Assembly (NCBI RefSeq): GCF_003054325.1
Contig: NZ_QBKU01000017.1
Location: 1-45,701, forward strand
Direction: 5' to 3'
Length of the DNA: 45,701 nucleotides
Source: Sulfitobacter mediterraneus
GTDB taxonomy: Bacteria > Pseudomonadota > Alphaproteobacteria > Rhodobacterales > Rhodobacteraceae
Part shown: positions 24,162 to 33,793 of the stretch, piece by piece
How positions within the stretch are numbered: position 1 is the first letter of the stretch
Layout: each line of letters opens with the position of its first letter
Position numbers and translations under genes: made by a program
Notes under the pieces: generated by a model
What the model was told of the DNA's origin: nothing
Database searches by the model: none
The model's input: the letters and a program-made list of their open reading frames with translations, nothing else

Positions 24162-25475
24162 TTACGTTAAAAGCTCAGATACTGGCTCATCCCCGAGAAG
24201 TAGACTTCGCAGTCGGTCAAGTACGCTTACACCATTCGCCACATCAATGCTTGCAGTCTCCAGGATTGTCTCGTGACCGGTTATTCGGTGTCGAGCGTGA
24301 ACAAGCTCTGTTGCACCCAGCCCCGGATGATGAGGATACAGAAGGGTAAGACGCGGCGCGCGGTAAAGCTGCGCATAGGCCATCATCTGGTAGACATCGC
24401 CTTGTGAGACGCCCTGTTTTGGATCGTCGATCCGGGAGGAGATCTTCTTCCACTTGGTGTCAATTACATGAGTTACGGTGCCAGCACGGCGGATCAGGAT
24501 ATCTGGCTTAGTCTGGAAAAGCCCTCGCTCGGTCGATTCTGCGGAAAGGCAGAACAGACGCCCGCCCTGAAGGGAAACCGTCAGGTCCGTCCCAGCCAGC
24601 GTCCGAGAAATCAGACGCCCGACATATTCCTCGAACAGTGTGTTCATCTCAAAGAGCAGCGCTGTTCCCTGGCCCGCGCCACCAGTCGTCGTCTGATATC
24701 GGCCGTCAAGGAAGAGACGGGCCATGCTCAGAAGCTCCTGCCACCGGCGATTGGTGCGATCAATCAACACGTCATCCCACCGCAATGCCGAGGGCGAAAT
24801 ATCCGCGATGTCCGCATACACAAAAGCCAATTCTCGTAACCACTGTTGATTTCCCGTACTCCGAGACCTCCGAGAGAGGTGCAACACGGCGGCTTTCATG
24901 ATCCGATTCAACGACGTGTCTTCCGACAAGACGTCAAATCGGCATGCGAGACGGGAAGGATTGACTGCGTGTCGCGTGAACTGGCGTGCTACGTCCAACC
25001 TGCCGCGCAAGGCGGAAAGATCGTCCTCTTGCTCGACATAGCGGCGCGGCATTCCTTTCCGGACGGCCTCGGTAAGTTTGTCGCAAAAGATCCGGATCAG
25101 GATTTCAAGCAAGGTTTCTCGCTGCCACGCTAATTCTGTTATCGATCCGAGATCGAGTTTCAGATTCAGAGCGACGGCCAGCATGTGGATCAGACGTTTC
25201 CTGATCGCCGCATTCTGCTGTTCGACATTCCCTGTCGTCCCTACGTCAATCTTGGGCAGGATCTCGAGACTACAATTCGCGGTGGCCAAGATACCGACGA
25301 CACCTCTTGCGCGCAGAGCATGCCGTCCATGCTCGAGCACCCCGCTGCCGCCCTTTCCAGCGAAGGGTGAGCGCCTGGCCAAAGCCGCAAGCTGATCCGC
25401 GAAATGTGCTGGGATTTGCCCGTCATCGTCACCATAGGCGAGTTTCTCCCATTCGCGAACGGTATAGGATTGCAT
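24162..25475 (-). CDS. mcrC: McrC, nuclease subunit of a modification-dependent McrBC system, 437 aa
   Basis: The start ATG 25475 overlaps the McrB stop by one base (TGATG). The first 250 residues are the McrC N-terminal region (ARGVVGILATANCSLEILPK and SALRGRLDVARQF). A PD-(D/E)xK nuclease domain follows, with FQTKPDILI and THVIDTKWKKI supplying the Asp and the D-x-K. McrC binds the McrB hexamer, stimulates its GTPase and cuts DNA that carries modified cytosines. All nuclease residues I can check are present, so the protein should be active. Confidence 0.9.
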   Translation of the reverse strand: MQSYTVREWEKLAYGDDDGQIPAHFADQLAALARRSPFAGKGGSGVLEHGRHALRARGVVGILATANCSLEILPKIDVGTTGNVEQQNAAIRKRLIHMLAVALNLKLDLGSITELAWQRETLLEILIRIFCDKLTEAVRKGMPRRYVEQEDDLSALRGRLDVARQFTRHAVNPSRLACRFDVLSEDTSLNRIMKAAVLHLSRRSRSTGNQQWLRELAFVYADIADISPSALRWDDVLIDRTNRRWQELLSMARLFLDGRYQTTTGGAGQGTALLFEMNTLFEEYVGRLISRTLAGTDLTVSLQGGRLFCLSAESTERGLFQTKPDILIRRAGTVTHVIDTKWKKISSRIDDPKQGVSQGDVYQMMAYAQLYRAPRLTLLYPHHPGLGATELVHARHRITGHETILETASIDVANGVSVLDRLRSLLLGDEPVSELLT

Positions 25476-28033
25476 CAAGCCTCAAACTCCGAAAAGTCGA
25501 AGTCTGCCTTCACGTTCCAACGCAATTTGTCACCGTTGATGTCATCTTCGGGCATCCCCTTCGGTGGCTTAAGGCCGGCAGATTCAAGGAAGTGTTCTTT
25601 GGCCATTCCCGGTCCGTCACCCAGCACCGCAGCGACCTTGGCCCAATCCTCGTAAAAGTACTCAGCCAACAACGGGATTACCTTGTGGCGCATTACGTCT
25701 TCTACGTCCGCCCGACTGTGGCAGCTGGTAAAATAGGCATGTCCTATCTGATGTTCACGATCGAAAAGATATTCGATGCGCTCATTGATCGTTGACAGAA
25801 GGGCGCGAAGGTTGATGCCGCCGACGTCCTCAGAAAGAACTGTCGGGTCGGGCATCAACTCCTGAAACATGAAACGACGGCGCAACGCTGTGTCGAGCAG
25901 TGCGATAGAGCGATCCGCTGTGTTCATCGTGCCCACGATATGTAGGTTGGGCGGCACCCCAAAGCGCTTCTTGGAATATGGCAGTTGAACACGAACTTCA
26001 TTCTGCGCGCCTAATCGCTTGTCCTGTTCAAGCAAAGTGATGAGTTCACCGAAAACCTTGGAAATGTTCGCGCGGTTGATCTCGTCGATGATCAGAACAT
26101 AGTCCCGGCCCTCTTTGCCTTGGAGAGATGTGTCTTCGCCGAAAGAGATCTCTTCAAGCGCGTCCCAGTCGATTAACGACTGGTTCAACTTGTAGACCGA
26201 ATGTCGCCTGAACCCATTGGGGTAAAATTTGCTGCGATCGGTTCCCTCTTCGCTGCGCCAGAGCCACTCCATTTTGCGCCGGTGAGGGTGATAGGTCGCA
26301 TCAGGATCGAAGTAATACTCACCAGCAACCCGGCCGAGTGCCTGGATACGATCACGACCATCAGAAACCACTACATAGTCGCCCACTTGCATATCAGCCC
26401 TAAAAGAGAAGGTGCAAACGATGTTTCCGTCATGACCACTGGCATCTGGGTTCTTCTTCGACCTCCATTCAGCGAAAATCTCGTTGAATTCGTCAAACCG
26501 CTCATCAGACCAATCGATGTCTTCGCCCCAACCAAGATGGATCAGATCGTTATCGAGGCCAAATCGGATCCTTTCATCTTCGACATGTCGTCTGCCAAGA
26601 GCTACCTTAAAAACGCGCGCAGAACGGTCTAGGCGTTGCGTTCCGCCGCTTTCGCCCTGATCAAGCCTTGCACGTTCACTGATCCGTTTGAAAATACCCT
26701 CATGGCATTTCAGCTGAAAGCCCGTTCCGCCAGCTGTTTCATCAGGACCTTCAAGGTCATCGTCGCCGGTACTCGGCCGCAGGCCCTCGACGAATTCTTC
26801 GTATGACAAGGATTGGTGAAAGGTCAGGAACTCTATCCGCCCCTCATTCGCGAGACGCCGATACTCAGCAGTTAATTGGTCTCTATCATCTTTGAGCTCC
26901 GCAGCGGCCTCGTCCCCGATACAGAGCCGCACAGCTTCCCATGCCGTCTGATACGTCTTGCCCGTGCCCGGCGGGCCATAGAGGATCAAGTTTACGGCAG
27001 AAGGCGAAGCTGCATTGTTTGTGTCGGTCACGGTGTCCGCCTCCGGTTGGGAATTGAGCGTATATGTGAAAACGGTCGAGCTGCTTGGATTCGGTTCGGT
27101 ACTCGTGGGCGGCGGTACTTGCGCAAGATTCTGGAACTTCTCACCGCCAAGGGCCTGGCAGATGTTCGGGAAGGCGTCCTTAAGCCCCATAGCTGCTGCA
27201 AGGTCGCCCGCGCGGATAGAGACCTCCCTGGCTGCCTTTTCCCGGGCAGGTTCGATGAAATAGTTCAGAGCACATAATCTGATCCGGCTGGCACCTTCGA
27301 TCAGGTGTTCGTAGCGTTCAGGACGATCGATGGGCCGATCTTTTTGGTCAACTATGATGAAACCGGCGTTGTGAAGACGCGCAGCAGCATCCGCCTTCTG
27401 TCCCCAACCCCCGTTTAATTTTGTCTTGCCCAGAATGAATCCAATCAGCGGTTTGGTCGGATAGGCACGGTTTTCGCGATCACGCGATGATCGCACCCAA
27501 TAGTCGCGTGGTTCACCGAAAACACCAAAATTTTCGCTATGAGCCCCCTTGTTGCGGAAACTATCGTACGCGTCCATCGCGGCTTCAATCTGGGCTCGAG
27601 ATAGTACTCTGCCTTGTGCGAAGCCTTCGGTCTCAGAGATCACAGAAATGAGCCGATCAATGTCCTCTGGACCAGTAACCTTAATGCATAGGCAGTCGTC
27701 TTTTTCGAACGATTGTTTCTGACTTAAAGCCACATGGCGTCCGCCGCTTGGCGGCTTGGAAGGATCGTATGGTCTAGGTTCTGGGAAGAAACCAGCCTCC
27801 TTCATTGCTTCCGTATGTTTGGAGTGAACAAAGAAGTTTAGCGCCGGTCGGGTCAGCTCCCAAAGAAAAGCCTCATCATCTTCGAGCTTGAAGAAGGCCA
27901 TTTTCTTAACGGCGTGAACGGGAATTACAGGTGCGTTCTTCAGCTTGGCAAAAATTGCCTTACGATGCGGCGCGGGTGATTGTTCTGTGTCGGCCTCATT
28001 TTCCGACACTCTCTTTTCAATGTCGCTCCACAT
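25475..28033 (-). CDS. mcrB: McrB GTPase with an EVE-like domain inserted in the AAA+ core, 852 aa
   Basis: AAA+ motifs are clear: Walker A LYGPPGTGKT (351-360), Walker B YVLIIDEINRANISKVFGEL (645-664) and the McrB signature GTMNTADRSI with ALRRRF (701-721). The N-terminal 300 residues form an extra domain that probably binds DNA. Between the Walker motifs, about 472-620, is an insertion starting RVFKVALGRRH and including NDLIHLGWGED and GDYVVVSDGRDRIQALGRVA, which resembles an EVE/YTH-type modified-base reader. McrB GTPase rings translocate DNA and pass it to McrC. ATG 28033 follows the TAA of the TM0106-like gene with no gap. Confidence 0.88.
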   Translation of the reverse strand: MWSDIEKRVSENEADTEQSPAPHRKAIFAKLKNAPVIPVHAVKKMAFFKLEDDEAFLWELTRPALNFFVHSKHTEAMKEAGFFPEPRPYDPSKPPSGGRHVALSQKQSFEKDDCLCIKVTGPEDIDRLISVISETEGFAQGRVLSRAQIEAAMDAYDSFRNKGAHSENFGVFGEPRDYWVRSSRDRENRAYPTKPLIGFILGKTKLNGGWGQKADAAARLHNAGFIIVDQKDRPIDRPERYEHLIEGASRIRLCALNYFIEPAREKAAREVSIRAGDLAAAMGLKDAFPNICQALGGEKFQNLAQVPPPTSTEPNPSSSTVFTYTLNSQPEADTVTDTNNAASPSAVNLILYGPPGTGKTYQTAWEAVRLCIGDEAAAELKDDRDQLTAEYRRLANEGRIEFLTFHQSLSYEEFVEGLRPSTGDDDLEGPDETAGGTGFQLKCHEGIFKRISERARLDQGESGGTQRLDRSARVFKVALGRRHVEDERIRFGLDNDLIHLGWGEDIDWSDERFDEFNEIFAEWRSKKNPDASGHDGNIVCTFSFRADMQVGDYVVVSDGRDRIQALGRVAGEYYFDPDATYHPHRRKMEWLWRSEEGTDRSKFYPNGFRRHSVYKLNQSLIDWDALEEISFGEDTSLQGKEGRDYVLIIDEINRANISKVFGELITLLEQDKRLGAQNEVRVQLPYSKKRFGVPPNLHIVGTMNTADRSIALLDTALRRRFMFQELMPDPTVLSEDVGGINLRALLSTINERIEYLFDREHQIGHAYFTSCHSRADVEDVMRHKVIPLLAEYFYEDWAKVAAVLGDGPGMAKEHFLESAGLKPPKGMPEDDINGDKLRWNVKADFDFSEFEA

Positions 28034-31000
28034 TTAACTCTGATCCCATGCCTTTAGTGCACACAGTGTATTCACCAGCTGCATTTGCTCAACAGTATTA
28101 CACTTCGCCTCACGCAATCGCGGGGCTCCAAATACCAATGCGAGTCCCTTGGCACGTGAGACCGCGACATTGATGCGATTCAGCGAAAACAAAAACTCCA
28201 TGCCTCGTGGTGTCTCATCTGCCGACGACGCGGTCATTGACACAAGACAAATAGGTGCTTCCTGCCCCTGAAACTTGTCAACGGTGCCAACACGAATAGC
28301 CGCGGGCAGCGCATCACGCAGCGCGTTGACCTGCGCATTGTAAGGAGCAACCACAATGATGTCGGCTTCCCGGAGCGGCCGTGTGGTTCCGTCCTTGTCC
28401 GTCCACGTCCCCTTGAGAAGGTCCGCGGCGGCGGCTTTGATTGCCTGAACTTCTTCCAGCGCAATCTGTGCGTTGGATTGATGCTCAACCGGCACCCAAT
28501 AGGCACCAGAAGATGGAAGTGACGGGCAATCGGCAGACTGGTTTTCGGTATCAGGATGGCTCGACAACCTGCCCTCATACATTTGCTCCGAGATAAATTT
28601 ACACACCTCAGGATGCATCCGGCGCGTCGTCGCAAGGAAAATACCCCGATCGGCGGGAACAGTCGCGTGCTCGCCGAGCATCCACTGGAGGCAAGACAAG
28701 TTCGCAGGCTCCGGATGTGCACCCTGGATTACCTGGGGCAATTGCTGCGGATCGCCCACGAGGACAATGTTGCGCGCAGAACGACCCATCGCGGCCATAT
28801 TGGCCAGGCCCACCTGCCCTGCTTCATCGACAAAGAGCCAATCGAAAGCTTGAATGTTTTCATCTCGCGCGAAGAAGAAAGCGGTCCCTCCAACAACGTC
28901 ACCGCCTGTGGCAGCCTCGTCATTGGACTTTGTGCGCCGAACTGCGCTGCCATTTGGATAGCCATCGTTGTCGCTGGAAACTTTGTGCACCAAGTCAGGC
29001 ATATCTGTTTGAACCCCCTCCTCCACCGCCGAAACGCAGCCCATCAGCACATTGCGAATGGCTTCATGGCTGTTTGACGCCACACCAACGCGATAGCCTT
29101 TGCGCACCAATGACAGGATTGCGCGGGCGCTCACATAGGTCTTGCCCGTACCGGGCGGCCCCTGGATTGGCAGGACCGATCCCTCCATGTCATTTACAAC
29201 TGATATTGTTGCCTCGACCGGGTCTCCCCCGCCAACAAGATCAGGGGGGCGGCCGCTTCGAAGTCGAGGATGGCTACGCGACAGAAGATCGTCCACCGCA
29301 CTATATACTCGCCCACCGCATTGATCCGCGATCACATCTTGCAACGCCGAAGCGATGACATCGGTTCGCAGAGGCCAGTCCGGATGTAGCGATAGATGAT
29401 CAGTCAGCAGATCAGCTTTGCCTGGGCCAACCTTGATTTTGATTGTTCGCGCGCTGCGATCAATGGCCTCAATGCCAACAGTCACGGGGGGCGTATCAAA
29501 GGCCGGCACGGTGGCTTTTTTACCTCGACGCAATTTGGTTTCTTGCTGTGGAAAGCTGTATTCACGTGCGAATGACCGCTTGATTGGCTCAACCGCTCCA
29601 ACCGCCACAAGACCACCCAGAGCATCCAGGTCGTCAATCAGGTCATCTTCGTCCTTTGACGCACTTTCAAAGACGGCCCATTGAGCCGGTTTGACCTCGC
29701 GTTTGTGGAAACTTCCTAGGTCAAACAACATCGACTGCCGGACTTCGGGTAAACCGCTTTCTGCAAACTGTGCGCGCAATGCAAGCGCCTCGGCGTCCTC
29801 TTCGTCTTCTTGCTCTTGTGCATTCGGAGCCAATGCAGGCCAGGGACCAGCAGGACGAATACTCGCAAGCCAATCTCGCAACTCTTCCGTCGAAATGCAG
29901 TCGATGCGATTGTATTCCTCAATTTCATCGAGAATTTGCTGCTCCTGCGTTTCACGCCACTGCTCGTAGGCAACGACCGAGCCGCCGGCAGTCGTGACCT
30001 CGCCGTCGCGTTTTCGGTCATAAAATGCTTCCATCGACTTGATGGAATAATTGCGCTCGGACCCAATCAGTCCACCGCGAACGACAGCAAACAGGTCGAC
30101 GAAACGACGTTCTCTCAGGAGGCGGTCCAAGAACGCTTCACCAATCCCGTATTTGGATGTCAGCCGCTTGAGCGCGGTGATTTCATACGGCGCGTAATGA
30201 TAAATGCGCGCGGTCGGGTATTCTTCAATCCGGGCGCGAAAGAAGTCCAACAAGTCCGAAAGTGCCTGAGCTTCTTCCTTATGATCATGGGCCCAAAACG
30301 CCTTGAACGCGCCATCAAACCAAAGCCCATGCAAATATTCGAGCCCCCCCTCGTAATGCGGGTCACCTTCAATGTCATAAAACAGATCGCCAGCCTGCGG
30401 CTCCGGAAGAAGGTCAAACCCTTTGCCAGGCTCAGGCGACCGCAGTTCGAAATCTGGCTCACCGGTTTTGCGTGCCTGCTGCAAGCGAGCCTGCGTGATC
30501 AAACGGGCCCGTGTGTTTTCCGCCATTCCCCGAACAGGGTGATCGAGCTTCGAAAGGTCTTCCAAGGTTTTGACGCCAGCGGCTTCAAGCTTCTTTACCT
30601 GACCACGACTGATATTGGCGACATTGAACAAACTGTCCTCGACCTGCCAAATGCTCTCGCAATGACCGGCCCAACGGCAGAGGCCACAGCTTGCGCAGGG
30701 CATGGGGCGCGCTGGTTCAGGAATGGCCACAAAAGCTTCCAGCCGTTCGCGTGCCATACGGGCATAGGCAGCGTAATCCGCCAGCCGCAGCGTCGCGCGC
30801 TCGCCATTGCCCAATTCAACATGTGCATATTCAGGTGCCACGCCTTGGATCTCAGCCAAGAGGTCAGAATACAAAACCAGCTGCAGAACATGGCTTGGAT
30901 GCGGCTTGCGTTTCAACTTCGTGTCGGCGACTTCATAACTGAAATCGCCCAGTTCCGACGGTGTATCCACGCGCTCCAGGAAGTCGGACCAGCCACCCCA

Positions 31001-31318
31001 ATTTCCAGACCAAAACGCTCCTTGGAAAATGACGTCGGCCCCTTGAGCCAGAACCTCACGGGTGCGTTTCGCATCATCGAACAACTCAGTGCGTTCGATT
31101 TCCACAACGCTCAATCCTTGCGCCTTCAGTTTTTCCAAGTGCGCCAGCTCATGCGCATCGCCCTGTTGCTGAAGCAAACGAGCATCATCCGTGTCTGCGC
31201 GTGGCTCGGGGCCGCCACCATTCATGCGGTCAATATCCAGCACTGTGGAATACGTGCAGCCTAAAAACTTCATAAGATCTGAAGCTGACAGCAAGGTTAC
31301 TCCATCGGTCTTCCGCAT
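28034..31318 (-). CDS. TM0106-family RecB-like nuclease fused to an SF1 helicase, 1094 aa
   Basis: Three parts are visible. The N-terminal 230 residues are a RecB-like nuclease domain (EVADTKLKRKP) closed by a cysteine cluster CASCGLCRWAGHC, as in the iron-sulphur RecB/Cas4 nucleases. The middle has an RNase-H/DEDD exonuclease-like domain starting LFYDIEGDPHYEGG. The C-terminal half is an SF1 helicase (IQGPPGTGKT, WLFVDEAGQVG, LVGDPQQLPQV, VGTVDKFQGQEAPI, NVAVSRAKGLALVFG) of the DNA2/Smubp2 type. GGGAG precedes ATG 31318 by about eight bases. It is the first gene of the McrBC operon and joined to McrB without a gap, so it probably processes the DNA ends McrBC makes. Confidence 0.88.
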   Translation of the reverse strand: MRKTDGVTLLSASDLMKFLGCTYSTVLDIDRMNGGGPEPRADTDDARLLQQQGDAHELAHLEKLKAQGLSVVEIERTELFDDAKRTREVLAQGADVIFQGAFWSGNWGGWSDFLERVDTPSELGDFSYEVADTKLKRKPHPSHVLQLVLYSDLLAEIQGVAPEYAHVELGNGERATLRLADYAAYARMARERLEAFVAIPEPARPMPCASCGLCRWAGHCESIWQVEDSLFNVANISRGQVKKLEAAGVKTLEDLSKLDHPVRGMAENTRARLITQARLQQARKTGEPDFELRSPEPGKGFDLLPEPQAGDLFYDIEGDPHYEGGLEYLHGLWFDGAFKAFWAHDHKEEAQALSDLLDFFRARIEEYPTARIYHYAPYEITALKRLTSKYGIGEAFLDRLLRERRFVDLFAVVRGGLIGSERNYSIKSMEAFYDRKRDGEVTTAGGSVVAYEQWRETQEQQILDEIEEYNRIDCISTEELRDWLASIRPAGPWPALAPNAQEQEDEEDAEALALRAQFAESGLPEVRQSMLFDLGSFHKREVKPAQWAVFESASKDEDDLIDDLDALGGLVAVGAVEPIKRSFAREYSFPQQETKLRRGKKATVPAFDTPPVTVGIEAIDRSARTIKIKVGPGKADLLTDHLSLHPDWPLRTDVIASALQDVIADQCGGRVYSAVDDLLSRSHPRLRSGRPPDLVGGGDPVEATISVVNDMEGSVLPIQGPPGTGKTYVSARAILSLVRKGYRVGVASNSHEAIRNVLMGCVSAVEEGVQTDMPDLVHKVSSDNDGYPNGSAVRRTKSNDEAATGGDVVGGTAFFFARDENIQAFDWLFVDEAGQVGLANMAAMGRSARNIVLVGDPQQLPQVIQGAHPEPANLSCLQWMLGEHATVPADRGIFLATTRRMHPEVCKFISEQMYEGRLSSHPDTENQSADCPSLPSSGAYWVPVEHQSNAQIALEEVQAIKAAAADLLKGTWTDKDGTTRPLREADIIVVAPYNAQVNALRDALPAAIRVGTVDKFQGQEAPICLVSMTASSADETPRGMEFLFSLNRINVAVSRAKGLALVFGAPRLREAKCNTVEQMQLVNTLCALKAWDQS

Positions 31319-31812
31319 GATTTCTCCCGAAACGCAACTAAATCTGAGATTGCAACCGACCGCGCCCTTAGAGTTTCTAAAAACGCATTCGAATCCGTCT
31401 CTTGGTTAAAGACTACGAGTAATAACGCAGAAACACCACATGACGGGCGGGCCTTAAAATGTTGCATAATTAATGAGTTAATCGCGTTTCTATTTCGTTC
31501 ACGCCAGCTTTTGACACCCTGAAAACCTTGGATTTATTCAAACCGAAGAAGGCAAGAATTCCAAACGCTATGGAACCTTTTTGTGCCCAGAAAGTCCTCA
31601 AGGTTCTTTGGTTCGCACTGCCAAAAGTTGTGTGCAGCTACCGCTGACATTCAAACGCTGTTGCGAAAGGCCGATGCAAGCCTTGTTCATCCACTAACAT
31701 TAACAGATTTCGAACAATCGCTTTTCATCGTCAGCGAGGCTGAAAACGCTTTGATGACCGGATAAACTAGGCATCGCTGTCGAAATCGCACCGCAAAATC
31801 GCAGATTTCATC
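31319..31812. other. Intergenic region, about 490 bases
   Basis: The promoter of the McrBC operon must lie near 31330-31400. A promoter-like repeat lies at 31491-31520 (see repeat entries). A plus-strand frame beginning GTG 31583 and ending 31765 codes for 60 residues (ending SEAENALMTG) with no clear ribosome binding site; it may be a remnant. Confidence 0.35.
31491..31520 (+). repeat. Promoter-like repeat, copy 1
   Basis: TATTTCGTTC, ten variable bases, then TTGACACCC; the same arrangement is found at 32496-32525 (24 of 30 bases equal by my count). TTGACA is a consensus -35 element. Confidence 0.5.
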
Positions 31813-32316
31813 TCAGCCCCGTGGCAGGAATTGCTCATACTGCAAGTAGCCGCATTCCACCTTGGTTCCGACAGACGTCGGCTCTGCCTCGGCCCACAGA
31901 TCATTTTTCAATACCCAGTCTTCAGCCTTCTTTACCGAAGCGGTTGAGAACAAGGATAAACGAATACTCGGGAACATTTCCGAAAGTGTCCAATTCTCCG
32001 CAATGCCCGGGAACATGAAGTGATCTATTCCATTGGTGAACACGCCACATATGCGCGTCACCGGCAGACCTTCTAAAACCCAGGTCTTTTCCAGATCAAA
32101 GCAGTCCACAGCCTCACGGCCTATATTCTTCTCTAGGTCCACGAGATCGTTGACCGCGAGGGCCATTATCAACCGAACACTGTCGGGTTCTTGCTGACAC
32201 TGAAGTTGATCCAATGCAAAACCGTCCACGTTGACTTGAGGCACAGGTCGCAAAGTTATCTCTGCGTGCGCCGGACCCGCAAAAATCAGCCCCAACAAGA
32301 TTAATGTTTTTAACAA
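31813..32316 (-). CDS. Secreted protein, paralogue of 34525-35028, 167 aa
   Basis: A TTG start at 32316 is proposed because AGGAGGG lies six bases upstream; the ATG at 32334 would overlap that site. The protein begins MLKTLILLGLIFAGPAHA, a clean signal peptide with an A-x-A cleavage site. The mature part has VDGFALDQLQCQQEPDSVRL, VDCFDLEKTW, VTRICGVF and KVECGY; four cysteines are probably paired in the periplasm. The order of motifs is the same as in the protein at 34525-35028 on the other strand. Function is unknown; it has no enzymatic signature. Confidence 0.65.
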   Translation of the reverse strand: MLKTLILLGLIFAGPAHAEITLRPVPQVNVDGFALDQLQCQQEPDSVRLIMALAVNDLVDLEKNIGREAVDCFDLEKTWVLEGLPVTRICGVFTNGIDHFMFPGIAENWTLSEMFPSIRLSLFSTASVKKAEDWVLKNDLWAEAEPTSVGTKVECGYLQYEQFLPRG

Positions 32317-32495
32317 CGGTGTCCCTCCTGACATTGCACAATGCCCAACTGCGGCAGCCACGATTCTCTTGCAGATGGCGGAACTTCAGCCATCCAGAAT
32401 GTGCCAACACAAAGAGTGTTACGGTCAAATTTCGACGGTTTCCACAGCCCAGATCAAAATGGATTCATTTAATTTCAATACCTTAAAACCGTTCT

Positions 32496-32525
32496 TATTT
32501 CGTTCGCGACTCTTTTTGACACCCA
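32496..32525 (+). repeat. Promoter-like repeat, copy 2
   Basis: Second copy of the TATTTCGTTC...TTGACACCC arrangement, 90 bases before the membrane-protein gene at 32615, so it could hold the -35 of that gene's promoter. The -10 is not clear. Confidence 0.5.
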
Positions 32526-32614
32526 TGGCGCCCAATTAACAACTCGTAAAGACGGCGGGACTGTGTCTGCACACATCACCCGGCCTGCTGCCCTGAGGAA
32601 GAAAGGTTTTGAAA

Positions 32615-33721
32615 ATGAACGATCTGACAATCCATGCGCGTGCAGCGCGCTTTCTACGGTTTGCCGCGATTGGCTGCGCAATTCTGGCAGCCGTCAGTAC
32701 AACAATTGGTCTGCATGCCTCAGACCCCGCCGCCGGATGGTTCATTCCCGTTCTGACTGGTGTGGTTATCGCCTTTGCGCTTGGTGTGCTCTGGCATGTC
32801 CTGATTGAAGCTGCAGAGCGTGTTCGCAGTTCTTTGGGCATCACCGTCATCGTGATTATTGGGGCCTTGGGGGTGGGTTTTGCCCTGATGTCATCTGCCT
32901 CAAACATCGCGGCCGCCATGGCCGGCAAGGCGTCGGTTTCCGCGGAGCTGACAGATCGTGTGGATGCCTATTCCAAAGCCTTGTCCCAATCAGCCCTTGC
33001 AGCCAAGAGCTTCCAACCTCTTGTCGACATCACCTCGGCAGCCGGGTCGACCATGGAAGGCAAGGCCAACCTGGAAGCCAGTGGCCTGAATGGTACCGGT
33101 ACAGGCTGTGGCCAGCGATGCGAAACCTATAAAGGCGCGGCGACAAGTTTCCAGACGACAAGCCAACAGTTGCAGGCCCTTTCTGCGGAGGTCGAAACTC
33201 TGCGCCTGCAAGGGCTGGAGTATGTGAGTGATCTGCGCACGGCCGCGTCCTCATCCGATCAACTGGCTTTTGGTCGCGCTGCCCAGAACCTCTCGGCCGT
33301 GATCGACCAGCTCAACGCGGTTGATCACATGCCTCTGGTCGCGGCCACCGGCATGGTCACAGTGACCAACCTGTCATCCGAACTGACGCCAGAAACATCC
33401 AGTCTGCAAAGCAAGGCCAAGGACATCGCCGGCGAACGCGTTTTCGTAGAAGCGCCTGTCTTCGTGCCCTTCTCTGTCGGCGAGGCAACGCGCGCACAGA
33501 TGTTCGGCGCCGCCCTGCAAGCCTGGATCGCGGCAGCCGCCATCGATGCCCTCCCCTTCGTGTTCATGCTCCTGGTGATGCTCACTGCGCGCGAACCGCT
33601 ACTGCGCGACTTGCCAAGCCAGTCGACCAAGGAACGAACACCTGAGGCTGAGCGCGTGGCGAAGATCCGTTCTGATGAAGATCACATCGCGCAACGACCT
33701 TATCTGGCAGCTGGTGAGTGA
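32615..33721 (+). CDS. Membrane protein of unknown function, 368 aa
   Basis: Three spans lie near the N-terminus (FAAIGCAILAAVSTTIGLHA, IPVLTGVVIAFALGVLWHVL and ITVIVIIGALGVGFALM) and one near the C-terminus (AAAAIDALPFVFMLLVMLTA). Between them is a loop of about 200 residues, helical and rich in Ser, Ala and Gln, with a pair of cysteines in GTGCGQRCETYKG. The arrangement suggests a large external domain carried on a membrane anchor. I do not recognise the family. GAAAGG precedes ATG 32615. A thermonuclease gene follows after a hairpin. Confidence 0.65.
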   Translation: MNDLTIHARAARFLRFAAIGCAILAAVSTTIGLHASDPAAGWFIPVLTGVVIAFALGVLWHVLIEAAERVRSSLGITVIVIIGALGVGFALMSSASNIAAAMAGKASVSAELTDRVDAYSKALSQSALAAKSFQPLVDITSAAGSTMEGKANLEASGLNGTGTGCGQRCETYKGAATSFQTTSQQLQALSAEVETLRLQGLEYVSDLRTAASSSDQLAFGRAAQNLSAVIDQLNAVDHMPLVAATGMVTVTNLSSELTPETSSLQSKAKDIAGERVFVEAPVFVPFSVGEATRAQMFGAALQAWIAAAAIDALPFVFMLLVMLTAREPLLRDLPSQSTKERTPEAERVAKIRSDEDHIAQRPYLAAGE

Positions 33722-33738
33722 GTGGGCTGCCGGATAAC

Positions 33739-33763
33739 GGGGCGGTGACCACTCCACCGCCCC
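33739..33763 (+). terminator. Hairpin after the membrane-protein gene
   Basis: GGGGCGGTG (33739-33747) pairs with CACCGCCCC (33755-33763) over nine bases with a seven-base loop, 18 bases after the stop. The following ACCCTTCCCTTGCTCT is only moderately T-rich, so termination may be partial. Confidence 0.5.
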
Positions 33764-33793
33764 ACCCTTCCCTTGCTCTGGAGATCTGACGCT

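Noticed and set aside
24092..24165. A complete tRNA gene
   Set aside because: Only an acceptor arm and a T-loop-like sequence can be seen; no D-arm, anticodon arm or 5' acceptor strand fits.
29810..31264. 484-codon plus-strand open frame
   Set aside because: Antisense to the TM0106-like nuclease-helicase, whose motifs are clear; composition is that of a complementary strand.
31583..31765. 60-codon GTG-started frame
   Set aside because: No clear ribosome binding site or homologue known to me; kept only as a possible remnant.
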